From Ilex aquifolium (lineage: Eukaryota; Streptophyta; Magnoliopsida; Aquifoliales; Aquifoliaceae), in contig OX637402.1 in NCBI GenBank assembly GCA_951799425.1, forward strand, positions 7,406,001 through 7,470,000: 64,000 nucleotides of DNA. The letters run 5' to 3'. The notes under the pieces were generated by a model that saw only the letters and a program-made list of their open reading frames with translations, made no database searches and had not been told where the DNA came from. Position numbers and translations under genes: made by a program. Every line of letters starts with the position of its first letter. Position 1 is the first letter of the stretch. Positions 1 to 9,560 of the stretch are shown piece after piece.

Positions 1-606
1 AGCAATATAATCAACATTGGGTGTTCCGCAGAGCCGTTATTGTGCCAAGTTAACGGCTGCAGAGCTAATCGTGTTGATGAGATCATGAGGATTGATCTTG
101 AGGCTTTGCTTTTTGAGCCTTTGAAGGTAAGAGGTCTTTGAAGGTAAGAGGTCTTCTTTGAGCCGCTTCGGGTTGACGCATGCCCTCTTTCGGTGGTCGA
201 TCTATTTTATCCGTGGTATGAGCATGGTTTTTGGACTTGAAGCACTTGCTATGGAGATGCTAGGCTGTCAACCGAGCTGACCTTAACTCAGAGAAGCATG
301 GGGAATATTCTGTTTAGTCGTAGTCATACTCAATTTTAATTATATCGAATGCATTTAGAGGGGTTATCTTGTGTTGATTCTCCTTCCCGCATTTATCCAA
401 CTGCTTTCCGAAACCGTAACTACCTTCATTAATTAAAAAACCGAAAGGACCGCCGTCACTGCATTCCGTGTGGTTCTTGGTTTCCTAAACGCTTACAGTT
501 TTACTCAAGGCTTAATATCTCCTGTGTCTCTTTCTCTTTTGCCAAAATATTTATGCGTCTCTTCTTGAATTTCTGCTGTCACTTTCTTTCTTCACCATAA
601 TCTTTA
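1..606. other. Upstream and leader region of the Tat antisense ORF
   Basis: No ORF is supported here. A 17-bp segment is exactly duplicated in tandem at 120-136 and 137-153. The last 100 bp are C/T-rich and look like a 5' leader for the plus-strand ORF starting at 607. I could not find the Tat 3' LTR start here, so it must lie to the left of the window. Confidence 0.4.
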
Positions 607-1571
607 ATGGCTGCCTCCGCTTCTTCTCTGTTCAAAGAACGTACTTCCTTTGGAATCGAATGGAAGTGGCATTGTCGTTACTTGTCTCCTTCGACCTTAG
701 AGCCTTCTGATTTAGTAGCCATTAAGAAGCGGTTTTTTCCTTATCTTGATTTGCCTGTGCGAGTTCCTACCCCTGACGAGCCTTGCAACTACCTTTCTCG
801 AGGGGAAGTCTGCCTTTTTTAGGGTGCAATGGACATGGGACTTCGCCTTCCCATTCATCCGGCGATTGGGCGAGTTCTTGCCTATCATGGCATGTGCCCT
901 TCTCGCCTTTCCCCTCGAGGGTGGGCTGCTATGGTGAGCTTTTTCCTTTTCTGGCGCCTGTACGGCAACGGTAGGTTCCCTTCCGTCGCCGAGTTCCTTT
1001 ACTTTTTCGTGATTGAAGAGGACTATCCCCCCTGCTTTAGTTTCTTTCGTTGGAGGCAGTTCGATTTACCCCGTTTGGTTTTGGACCTTCCTTCTAATCC
1101 TGAAGGGTGGTCCCAACGCTTCTTTTTTGCTTCCGGGAAGTCTTGGCGGTCTCCTGAGCTGCACTGTCCTGACGCCAGGATTCTACGGTCCTGGGAGAGC
1201 TTTTCTTACCCTGGTATGCTTAAGTCGAGATCTCTTTGAACTTCTTCTCCAAAAGACATATTCTCATTACATTCTGGTGTGTGCAGGTCCTCCGGATCTC
1301 GATCTGCCAGAGATGATGAATGTTCATGAGCTGCTGCTCGTGGTGCCCAGGACTTTTTCTGAGTTGATGACGAATGAAAACCTTTACTTGCTTGGGGCTA
1401 TGGCAACCGAATATGAATTTTCCTCCGTTCCCTATTTTCCTTACTCCAGCAGGTCAGAAGCTTCTTGACTCACTCTACAAGGCTGAGCAGGAGAGGGATG
1501 AGCTGAAGGAGGAGAATGCTCGCCTGAAGGAGGAAGTGGTCGAGCTGAAGTCACTGCTTAAGAAGGATTAG
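607..1571 (+). pseudogene. Antisense ORF of the Tat element, Transposase_28-like (putative gypsy type transposon) protein, broken
   Basis: This is an extra protein, antisense to gag-pol, of a kind known in Tat-lineage elements; its function is unknown. The frame opens at 607, meets an in-frame TAG at 820-822 and continues to about 1213. Visible family traits are the GLRLPIHP block followed by GWAAMVSFF, then FSFFRWRQ and EGWSQRFFF. A GT-AG intron at 1214-1286 fits: splicing keeps the frame and leads into a segment with PPDLDLPEMM and ELMTNENLYLL. A second frame change, around 1403-1452, leads to a C-terminal coiled coil (ERDELKEENARLKEEV) ending at 1571; I cannot resolve it (a GC-AG intron of 50 bp would be unusually short). 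The domain assignment rests on pattern recall, not a search. Confidence 0.7.
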
Positions 1572-1825
1572 GAGCTCTACCTCCTTGTACTCCCTTTCTT
1601 TCTTGCTTAATGCCCAACTATGTTTCTCTTTATATTTTCTTGAACGCTTGTACTCTTGAACTCTTTGAATGCCAGATCTTTTTTTTTGACCGTATATGTA
1701 TGAGCTGAGGGGCTCACTCCTTATTAGATGAGCTAGGGAGCCCATTCTGAATTCTGTAAGCTTAGATACTGAGCTGAGGGGCATATCTTGAGCTTCATAA
1801 GCTTGGAGGCTTATTGTTTGTTTAT

Positions 1826-2210
1826 GAGCTGAAGAGCTCATCTTGGATTTTATAAGCTTAGAAGCTTATCGCTTGTATATGAGCTGAAGAGCTCATCTTA
1901 AATTTTATAAGCTTAGAAGCTTATCGTTTGTATATGAGCTGAAGAGCTCATCTTGAATTTTATAAGTTTAGAAGCTTATCGCTTGTATATGAGCTGAAGA
2001 GCTCATCTTGAATTTTATAAGCTTAGAAGCTTATCATTTGTATATGAGCTGAAGAACTCATCTTGAATTTTATAAGCTTAGAAGCTTATCGCTTGTATAT
2101 GAGCTAAAGAGATCATCTTGAATTTTATAAGCTTAGAAGCTTATCGTTTGTATATGAGCTGAAGAGCTCATCTTGAATTTTATAAGCTTAGAAGCTTATC
2201 GCTTGCTGTA
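1826..2210. repeat. 55-bp tandem array, seven units, each with two hairpins
   Basis: Units start at 1826, 1881, 1936, 1991, 2046, 2101 and 2156, exactly 55 bp apart. Each unit contains two inverted repeats: GAGCTGAAGAGCTC and ATAAGCTTAGAAGCTTAT. More divergent units extend upstream from about 1700. The array lies between the ends of two convergent ORFs, the antisense ORF (ends 1571) and pol (ends 2321). Tandem repeats in the 3' region of Tat/Ogre elements are known seeds of plant satellites. Confidence 0.95.
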
Positions 2211-2320
2211 GAGCTTATCTTGTATGCACTTATTATATATTTATTTATTTTGGAAACCATATGAGGATGAATAAGAGACTCATTTATTCTCGTCGAAAAT
2301 AGCTCTATTACAAGGAGAAC

Positions 2321-4576
2321 TTACTGAAAGAACTTCTTAAGGTGTTCGGCATTCCAGGAGTGAGGTAGGATCTTTCCTTCCTCTGTCTGCAGCTCGTAGT
2401 TTCCAGGTCTGATTACCCTTGATATGATGTAGGGCCCTTCCCAGTTGGGTCCCAGCTTTCCATGAGTGGGGTCCTTTCTAGCAAGCAGGAGCTTCTTGAG
2501 CACTAACTCCCCGGCTTTAAAGCTCTTGTGCCTAACCTTTCTGTTGTAATACCTTGCCGTTTTCCTTTGGAAACTTCGGACACACTGTAGAGCTCTGTCC
2601 CTCTTTTCATCCAAGAGGTCGAGGTTCAGTAGGAGAGACTTATCATTGTGCTCGGCATCTGCAAACTCCACCCTAGGTGATTGGAGCCCCACCTCCACAG
2701 GGGCCACTGCCTCGGTTCCAAAAGCCAGAACAAACGGGGTTTCCTGAGTTGTAGACCTGGCGGTGGTCCTGTAGGCCCACAATACTTCAGGGACGTACTC
2801 CACCCATTTGCCTTTTAAGTTTTCTAGTTTGGTTTTCAGAGCTGTCTTTAGGGTTCTGATTGTGACATCTGCTTGTCCATTGGATTGAGGATGTGCAGGA
2901 GCTGAGAAATAGTTCTTTATCCCGAGCTCAGCACAAAACCTTTTAAACTTTGAGTTGTCAAATTGCTTTCCATTGTCAGATACGACTGCTCTGGGAACCC
3001 CAAACCTACAAACTATTGATTTCCAAATGAAGTTTTGGACCTTCTATTCGGTGATTGCTGCCAAAGGTTCGACCTTCGCCCACTTGGTGAAGTAATCTAC
3101 CCCTATGATAGCAAACTTGCATTGTCCCATACCGGTGGGAAGGGGTCCAAGTATGTCCAAACCCCACTGCTGGAAGGGCCACGGGCTTACCACCGAGGTT
3201 AACAGCTCGGGCGGACAATGGGAAATGTTGGCATGCTCTTGGCAAGTCCTACATTTCCTGACCAATTCGGTGGCATCCTTGAGCATGGTGGGCCAATAAT
3301 ACCCTTGCATTAGTGTTTTTCCTGCCAAGGTCCGAGCTCCGATGTGATTGCCACATATTCCCTCATGTACTTCTCTGAGTATGTAATTGGCGTCTTCATC
3401 TCCCACGCATTTAAGGAGAGGTGCTGAAAATCCTCGTTTGTACAGATTTCCTTGCAACACCGAAAATCTGGCTGACCTGGTTCTCAGCTTGGAGGCCTCC
3501 TTAGCATCGTCTGGCAAGGTTCCTTTCTGCAGGTATTCCATGATGGGGTCCATCCAGCTTGGCTGAGCTACGATTGATAGCATTTCTTCCTTTTCAATGC
3601 TTACCGAAGGCTCTGGAAGGTGCTCCACTAGTATTAGTCTATCCAAGTCTTCTTGTGAGGCGGTTGCTAATCTTGCCAACGCATCTGCTCGTGAATTCTC
3701 TGTTCTGGGAACGTGTCTGACCTTAACCTGCACAAACTTCTTAATTAGTTCTTGTACCTTTCTGAGGTAAAGGATCATTTTTTCGCCTCCCACTTCGTAG
3801 GATTCCTCTATCTGCTTCACCACTAGTTGAGAGTCACTGCAGATCTCCAACAGTTCTACTTCCATAGAATGGGCTAGATTGAGCCCAGCGATGACAGCTT
3901 CATATTCTGCCTCGTTATTTGAAGCCTTAAACCCAAACCTAAGGGCATACTCGACATCGATTCCATCGAGAGAGGTCAGGATTATACCTGCACCGCTTCC
4001 CTGAGCATTGGCAGCTCCATCCACTGAAAGCCTCCATATGGGGAGGTCGGGTACTAACTCCGTGATCTCCATAGGTGCTGTTGCTGTGAATTCTGCGATG
4101 AAATCCGCCAAAATTTGCCCTTTCATGGCAGTCCTTGGCTTATATCTGATATCAAACTCACTGAGCTCTATGGCCCACTTAACCAACCTTCCAGAAGACT
4201 CTGGCTTATGTAGCAATTGTTTCATTGGTTGGTTTGTTGGAACCTCAATAGTATGAGCCTGGAAATAGGGCTTAAGTCTCCTAGCTGTTGTAACCAAAGC
4301 TAAAACAAGTTTCTCCATCTTTGGATATCTCTCCTCCGCCCCCCTCAAAGCTCTGCTGCAGTAGTAGACTGGTTGCTGAGCTCTGTCTCGCTCCCTAACC
4401 AGCGCTGCGCTTGTTGAAAAATCTGAAACTACCAGGTAGAGAGTAAGGACTTCCCCTTCTAAAGGGCTCACCAAAACAGGGGGGAGCTCATATAACTTTT
4501 TAGGGCTTCGAATGCTTCTTCGCACCGGGTATCCCATTGGAATGACTTCTTCAAGACTTGAAAGAATGGTTGGCAC
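2321..4576 (-). pseudogene. Tat pol, C-terminal part: RNase H, second (archaeal-type) RNase H and integrase
   Basis: One minus-strand frame runs from about 4484 to 2321 with a single TAG at 3044-3046. In order it holds: the RT thumb/gypsy RNase H remnant (VVSDFSTSAALVRER, then YPKMEKL); a second RNase H of RVT_3 type (SVDGAANAQGSGAGI, NNEAEYEA, SDSQLV, ADALARLA), which is the Tat hallmark; the integrase zinc finger (HEGICGNHIG, then CRTCQ); and the integrase core (WGLDILGPLP, VVSDNGKQF, AHPQSNGQAD). The third catalytic residue, normally Glu in GQAE, is Asp here (codon at 2867-2869). The C-terminal region ends with GPYIISRV and HLKKFF. The frame joins RT across a one-base loss at 4479-4484. 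Confidence 0.93.
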
Positions 4577-5058
4577 TTATCGCTTGACCTAGACACAAAA
4601 TGGTTCAAGGCAGCTATCCTACCTGTCAGGCGTTGTACCTCCCTTGTGTTGGATGGTGGTTGCATATCTAACACTGCCCTAACCTTCTCTGGGTTAGCTT
4701 CAATTCCTCGGCTGCTAACTATAAAACCAAGAAATTTTCCTGCCGAGACCCCGAATGCACACTTCGTAGGGTTGAGCTTCATCTTATATTCTTTTAGGAT
4801 CTGGAATGACTCAGCTAAGTGCTCAATGTGGAGTTCTGCCTTTAGTGACTTTACTAACATGTCATCGATGTAAACCTCCATGGATGCACCTATTTGTTTT
4901 TGGAACATCCTATTCACCAACCGCTGGTAAGTGGCTCCAGCGTTTTTCAATCCAAAAGGCATGACCTGATAACAGTATGTTCCCTGTTCAGTCACAAAGG
5001 AGGTCTTCTCTTGGTCATTGGGATCCATCCTGATCTGGTTATAACCTGAGAAGGCGTC
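4468..5058 (-). pseudogene. Tat reverse transcriptase, distal half
   Basis: This is reverse transcriptase continuing from the other side of the Athila insertion. The frame at 5058 reads straight on from 19757, joining FMDA to FSGYNQIRM, the conserved block before the palm. Further motifs are VMPFGLKNAGATYQRL, YIDDMLVKS (catalytic YxDD-type) and KFLGFIVS. The frame is lost in a run of six C (minus strand) at 4479-4484; seven would restore the reading of the downstream RNase H frame. This is presumably a post-insertion lesion. Confidence 0.93.
5054..5058. repeat. Target site duplication, left copy (GCGTC)
   Basis: GCGTC directly precedes the TG of the Athila left LTR and is repeated exactly at 19757-19761 directly after the terminal CA of the right LTR. 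The site lies inside the Tat RT. Confidence 0.97.
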
Positions 5059-6280
5059 TGATTGTCACAAAAACGATACCTTTCCTAACCCCTAATTACT
5101 ATCCCTCAATGTATGCAATGTGTGGACGGTGGAGAAGAATTTCTTCCCCTAAGGATAGAGTCAAAAGAACGGGTAATGAGGAAAGGGAAATGGGACGATG
5201 TAAATATGGGAATGTATGCACAAAAAATGCTCCCCAATCGCAAGGAGACTTTCGTGTGTTGTGAGTTACTTGGAAGAGTATTCCAAGGTCGTATCCACAG
5301 GGAAGGTAGTGAATCAAGATTGAAGTGATTTGGTGAAACACGGAAATGTAAAATCTTTTGTCTTGAGAGTTGATTGGTGAAGTGTGTGCTAATGAAAATG
5401 TAATGGTAAAAACAAGTGTTGGCAATTCCAAGAGATCACTCCAATGGGTATACCACCTCAACTCAAATCACTCCTCCGATTGAGCATGAATGAACACTTG
5501 AATCACGGAAAGCCGAGGATGACATCGGTGAGTATCTAAGCATAAACCGTGACTAGGCCTACGGTTTATCAAAGACTCATCGTATCATCCATCTTCTATC
5601 CAGTCAAAATGAACCATTTGACTCTAAAGGGAGAGAGGAGAAAGAGTTGAAATGGGATCCCCAAAGGAGATCCCTCTTGGTCTTGCCAACTAGAGAATTT
5701 AGCTACTCATACTAGGAATGGAAATGATTAGGTAATGGAAGTGCATTGCAAATCTATGAACTTCTAAAGCTACTAAGTGTAAGAATTTATGAACTAAAAT
5801 AACATGCATTTAAACCCATTACATAGATATGAAAGTGGAGCACTTAAAGCATTAATGGTGAAATATTAAATGAGCATTCAACTAACCAAACATGAAGGGA
5901 AAACAACATTCATGGCATTCATGGCATTCAATGAACTATTAAAATCCTTCCTCAAGATTACAAGACAAATGCAGTAGAAGAAAATGCAAAATCTCAAGTT
6001 TCTCTCTCTAAAAACTACTGTTCATCCTCTTCTCCGCCCAGAGCTTCTCTCTCTAAAAACTCTTCAATAATATGCTGAATGAATCATAATCTCCCTTTTC
6101 TGTCTTCCTCCCTCCTGGTATATCCATCCTTGGAGAACTTTTCTTCTTTCTCCAAAAAATGTGCCTGGTCAATCTCTGCAACTCCCTTAGTCACTCCCTG
6201 CAGTAGAGCTAAGTCTGGAAGGGGGAAGTGCAGACTTTGTCTGCAAACCCAGCAGGTCCCCAGCAGGTCCCATTCTCTCT

Positions 6281-6291
6281 CTTTTATTTAA
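6281..6291 (-). promoter_or_regulatory. TATA-like element of the 3' LTR
   Basis: The minus strand reads TTAAATAAAAG, about 145 bp downstream of the palindrome array in transcription direction. Start site not determined. The same element is in the other LTR at 18793-18803. Confidence 0.45.
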
Positions 6292-6435
6292 TGCCATCTT
6301 GCAATCCATATCAATGCAGGGGTGAGGGAAGCTCCAGGGTGTGTAAGGGATGTCAGGAAGCATGCAATAGAAGTGCATGTGGGACCCTCCAAGCTGTAAA
6401 GTTGAGTTGCAGGCTGTCTGGAGAAAAGTGCAAAA

Positions 6436-6997
6436 ACCTTCCGGAAGGTCGACACACACCTACCGGAAGGTCGCTGAAAGACAGTTCAATGAAAAGAATC
6501 AAATGCAAGAACTTCCGGAAGGTCGACATCAGAAACAAAAATCTTCCGGAAGGTTCATTCCAGTAGCCAAAACCTTCCGGAAGATTCATTCCAGTAGACA
6601 AATCCTTCCGGAAGGTTTTACTCCAGTAGCTTAAATCTTCCGGAAGGTTCATTCCAGTAGACAAAACCTTCCGGAAGATTTTGGCAGTCAAAAAGAAACC
6701 CAAGGCAAAACCTTCCGGAAGGTTCATTCCAGTAGACAAATCCTTCCGGAAGGTTTTACTCCAGTAGCTTAAATCTTCCGGAAGGTTCATTCCAGTAGAC
6801 AAAACCTTCCGGAAGATTTTGGCAGTCAAAAAGAAACCCAAGGCAAAACCTTCCGGAAGGTTTTACTCCAGTAGCAAATACCTTCCGGAAGGTTCATTCC
6901 AGTGGACAAAACCTTCCGGAGGGTATTAGCTGTGACAAGATCATCCAGGGCTTTTAGCAAAACCTTCCGGAAGGCCGACATACACCTTCCGGAAGGT
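6436..6997. repeat. Palindrome array ACCTTCCGGAAGGT in the LTR U3
   Basis: About 15 exact copies of CTTCCGGAAG, most within the longer palindrome ACCTTCCGGAAGGT, lie here about 30-45 bp apart, plus two degenerate copies (near 6470 and 6917). A 138-bp segment is tandemly duplicated within it (for example 6601 and 6739). The spacers are recurring phrases such as CATTCCAGTAGACAAA. The core TTCCGGAA fits the two-module heat-shock-element pattern TTCnnGAA, and each copy carries a CCGG site. Confidence 0.97.
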
Positions 6998-7244
6998 TTT
7001 CAGACTGTGAGCACAATTTGGATTTCTTTCCTCTCCAAACCATCCTTAAAACTACCCCATACACTCCATTAGCCTCATACAACAACATGGGTGTTTAAGT
7101 CATGTCATTTACATCATTTTACATGCATTCACCCAAAATTCCATCAAGCCATATTCAAAACCAAAACACTCCCATTTATTGACAAAAAGGAGTGAAACAA
7201 AAACACTTTAGCACACAATACATGTCATTGTTCTGTGCTAATCA

Positions 7245-7257
7245 CACCCCCCAACTT
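7245..7257 (-). other. Polypurine tract of the Athila element
   Basis: The minus strand reads AAGTTGGGGGGTG directly against the start of the 3' LTR, the expected place for the plus-strand primer of reverse transcription. An identical tract occurs again at 11393-11406. Confidence 0.9.
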
Positions 7258-7573
7258 GCGATTTGCTAGTCCCTAGCAAATATAATTTCCAGTCCCAAAC
7301 CAATATGCACACACACCTTCGTAAAAACTCAACAAGGTAAAATCAATAAAATCATGTTGCAAATATGGTTTTGACTTTGTTCAACTACAATCAACCTTTT
7401 GTGGTATTTCATAGACAAGTTCAGTACAATGTGGGCATAATCACAACAAAAAATGGCCAGAACTTAAGGACACTTCTACAGGCCGACATCAAAGAGAGAG
7501 TAACCCTAATTCTCTGCCCCACCCTTACCAGATACAACAAACAAAAACAAAGAAACACAACCAAATCCAGCCT

Positions 7574-8985
7574 CTACTTCTCACCACCACCATCATCATC
7601 ATGATCAGGAGGTAGGTCAAAGTCACTCTCCCCCTCAGTCTCGTCCTCAGACTCCTCATCAGTGTCTCCAATCTCAACCATGGTAGAGGCAGAAGGATAG
7701 GGGGAGGTTGAGCTACCCTGGCCCGGAATGGGGTTCCCTGGGAACTTACGCTGAAAGAGCTGTGTCATCATGGCAGCAATCCCCTGCACCGTCTCTTTCA
7801 TCCCACGCACCTCATTCTTGATTCCTTGAACTTCTCCCTTAATTCCCTGCACTTCACCCACCAGTGCATCGAGGCGCTGTGGAATAGCATGATCGGGGGT
7901 AGGTGCAGGGGCTGGTGCCGTAGGAGGGGCTTCAGTAGAAGTTCCAGCATCAGACAGCTGTGGCTGTGGCTGGGTGGCTGTGGCTGTGGCTGTGGCTGTG
8001 GCTGGGGTCCTGGATCCCTGCTCCTCTCACCCTTAGCCCTGGCAGCCCTTTTCTGACTGCTGGCCATCCCAATTGCTCCAAACTCTGGAGGGAGCAGCTT
8101 TTCCTGGCCATAGTGCTTCACATTCGCCTGATCACACAACTTAGTGACCAGGTTGGGAAAGGGTAGGTTCGCCTTTGGCTTATCCATCCGGGCAAACTCC
8201 CGCATCTCCAACCAAATATAGTAGGCCACATCAAACGCCACCCCTGTCATAAAAGCATGCAGTAGAGACAACTTCTGCACGTTTGGATTTTTTTCCGAAC
8301 CCCGGGGCATCAAGTTGTAATGTAGTACTTTGTTCATCACCCCATAAGTGTGCTTGAGGCCCCCGACGAATGTCGTTCCCTTAAACGTTGTCGGATCCTC
8401 ATACGTGAGGTTCACATACTCCTCAAGTGTTTTGTTCGCATCCACGTTGTGTGGGTAGACAGGGGTGGATGCGGGAGGTCTAGCATACCCCATTGCCATG
8501 GCAATTGTATCAGGGGTGACCTCAAATGATTTCCCCCTCACATTAGTTTTCAACTTACTCCCATCATCCCCAAAAACAAACAATTTCTGATAAAATTCTC
8601 GACACATTCCCAGGTTGTACCCCTTCACCTCAACAAACCAAACACCCAAACCCCGTTCCTCAATAATTTTCACAACCTCATCCGTAATACCAAGGGAGAT
8701 TCTATCAACATACCTCTCACACGTCACACCTTTTTCCTCAATCCTTTTTCTTCGTTCATCATGCCTTGCCTTTGTCCTCCGCTCCGCCTTTTCCTGAGAG
8801 CTAGGACCTTCCCCGGTCCTTTTCCTAGAAGCTGAGCCAGAGGGGGGTGGAGACTCGGGGCCAGTCCTCTTTGTCTTGGCCATGAGTGAGACGAACACTC
8901 CAAACCCCAAAGCGATCATGAACCACCACCATATGTTTTCAAGGGTCCCCCATGCGTCCATAGTTGCCTCATTCAATCGAGCCAT
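7574..8985 (-). CDS. Athila downstream ORF, putative plant transposon protein domain, with a frameshift
   Basis: This second ORF occupies the env-like position of Athila elements, but the product resembles the plant transposon protein domain (Transposase_32-like) rather than a viral envelope: REFYQKLFVF, a VRGKSFEVTPDTIA segment, and an SLLHAFMTG segment. Residues 18-34 are hydrophobic (IWWWFMIALGFGVFVSL) and could be a membrane anchor if translation starts at 8985; a second good ATG (8883, residue 35) would omit it. A basic stretch follows (KTKRTG, ERRTKARHDERRKR). After a Pro-Gln repeat the frame shifts near 7970, where the GGCTGT hexamer repeat has about two extra bases. The other frame then supplies the usual tail, with repeats of GEVQGIK and an acidic end to 7574. 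Function unknown. Confidence 0.75.
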
Positions 8986-9270
8986 GGTAGGTGAGTAGGG
9001 TGATTTGGAGAGGGGATGGAAAAGTGGTGAATTTTGGGGGAAATAAACCTTAGGGTTTTACAAGAATTCCTTGGGATTTCGGCTCAAAAGTTCCAAGAGT
9101 CACCCTTAATCAAGGGAAAATAGAAGGTAAAGATGATTGGAGAGGGGTTTCGAAGCTCAGGAAGGAGGAGGAGAGGAGAGAGTTTGGGGGAGTTGTATTT
9201 GAGAAAGGCAATGAAAGGGTTTCCGAAAAATTTAGATTTAAAACCCTTGTTTTTTGGGTTTCAGACTCGA
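8986..9270 (-). promoter_or_regulatory. Putative leader/promoter region of the downstream Athila ORF
   Basis: On the minus strand this stretch runs from the internal palindrome array to the ATG at 8985. It contains AT-rich sequence (TTTTAAATCTAAATTTTT), then a C/T-rich segment like plant 5' leaders, and the start context CTACCATGGCT. It suggests that the ORF has its own transcript; this is inference. Confidence 0.4.
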
Positions 9271-9560
9271 TCTTCCGGAAGGTGTATGAGAACCTTCCGG
9301 AAGATTTTACTTACTGCCTATTTTAAAAAACAGTCAGTAAGTAAAATCTTCCGGAAGGTTTATGAGAACCTTCCGGAAGGTTTTACTTGTTGACTGTTTT
9401 TAAAATAGTTAGTAGGTAGTATCTTCCGGAAGGTCGATGTATACCTTCCGGAAGGTTTCACTCACTGGACAATCGAGCACTTCCAGTAGGTAGCATCTTC
9501 CGGAAGGTCGATGTCAACCTTCCGGAAGGTTTTACTTACTGGCAAAACCTTCCGGAAGGT
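9271..9560. repeat. Internal copy of the CTTCCGGAAG palindrome array
   Basis: Nine exact CTTCCGGAAG palindromes, several paired 22-30 bp apart, with their own spacers (GTCGATGT, GTTTATGAGAA). The array is outside the LTRs, about 285-575 bp upstream of the start of the downstream ORF. Spacer sequences differ from those in the LTR, so this is not a simple copy of the LTR segment. Confidence 0.96.

Larger units (their letters stand above)
5059..7244 (-). repeat. Athila 3' LTR (2186 bp)
   Basis: This is the left LTR in window coordinates and the 3' LTR of the element. It is bounded by TGATTGTCAC at 5059 and GTGCTAATCA at 7244, matching 17571-19756 over its whole length. Read on the minus strand, U3 begins at 7244 and holds the palindrome array (6997-6436), then a TATA-like TTAAATAAAAG (6291-6281). 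Small ORFs inside (for example 6353-6841 minus) only translate the repeats. Confidence 0.98.

Noticed and set aside
1-606. Tat 3' LTR at the left edge
   Set aside because: No stretch matches 22566-23261 and no polypurine tract is seen; the LTR must lie outside the window.
1826-2210. 55-bp tandem array as a CRISPR-like array
   Set aside because: Units are contiguous without unique spacers, and the context is a plant retrotransposon.
5099-5461. 120-aa ORF repeated at 17611-17973
   Set aside because: Same sequence in both LTRs, no domain or start context; chance ORF.
6353-6841. 162-residue minus-strand ORF (and plus-strand ORFs) in the Athila LTR with repeating FRKVLSTGMNLPEG units
   Set aside because: These translate the palindrome array; the palindrome keeps several frames open on both strands. 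No domain, no start context.
6436-6997. Palindrome array as a CRISPR or a bacterial operator cluster
   Set aside because: The spacers themselves are repeated phrases, and it is part of a eukaryotic LTR.
7574-8985. Viral envelope gene in the Athila element
   Set aside because: The product has a plant transposon protein domain; apart from one optional N-terminal hydrophobic segment there are no envelope-like features.
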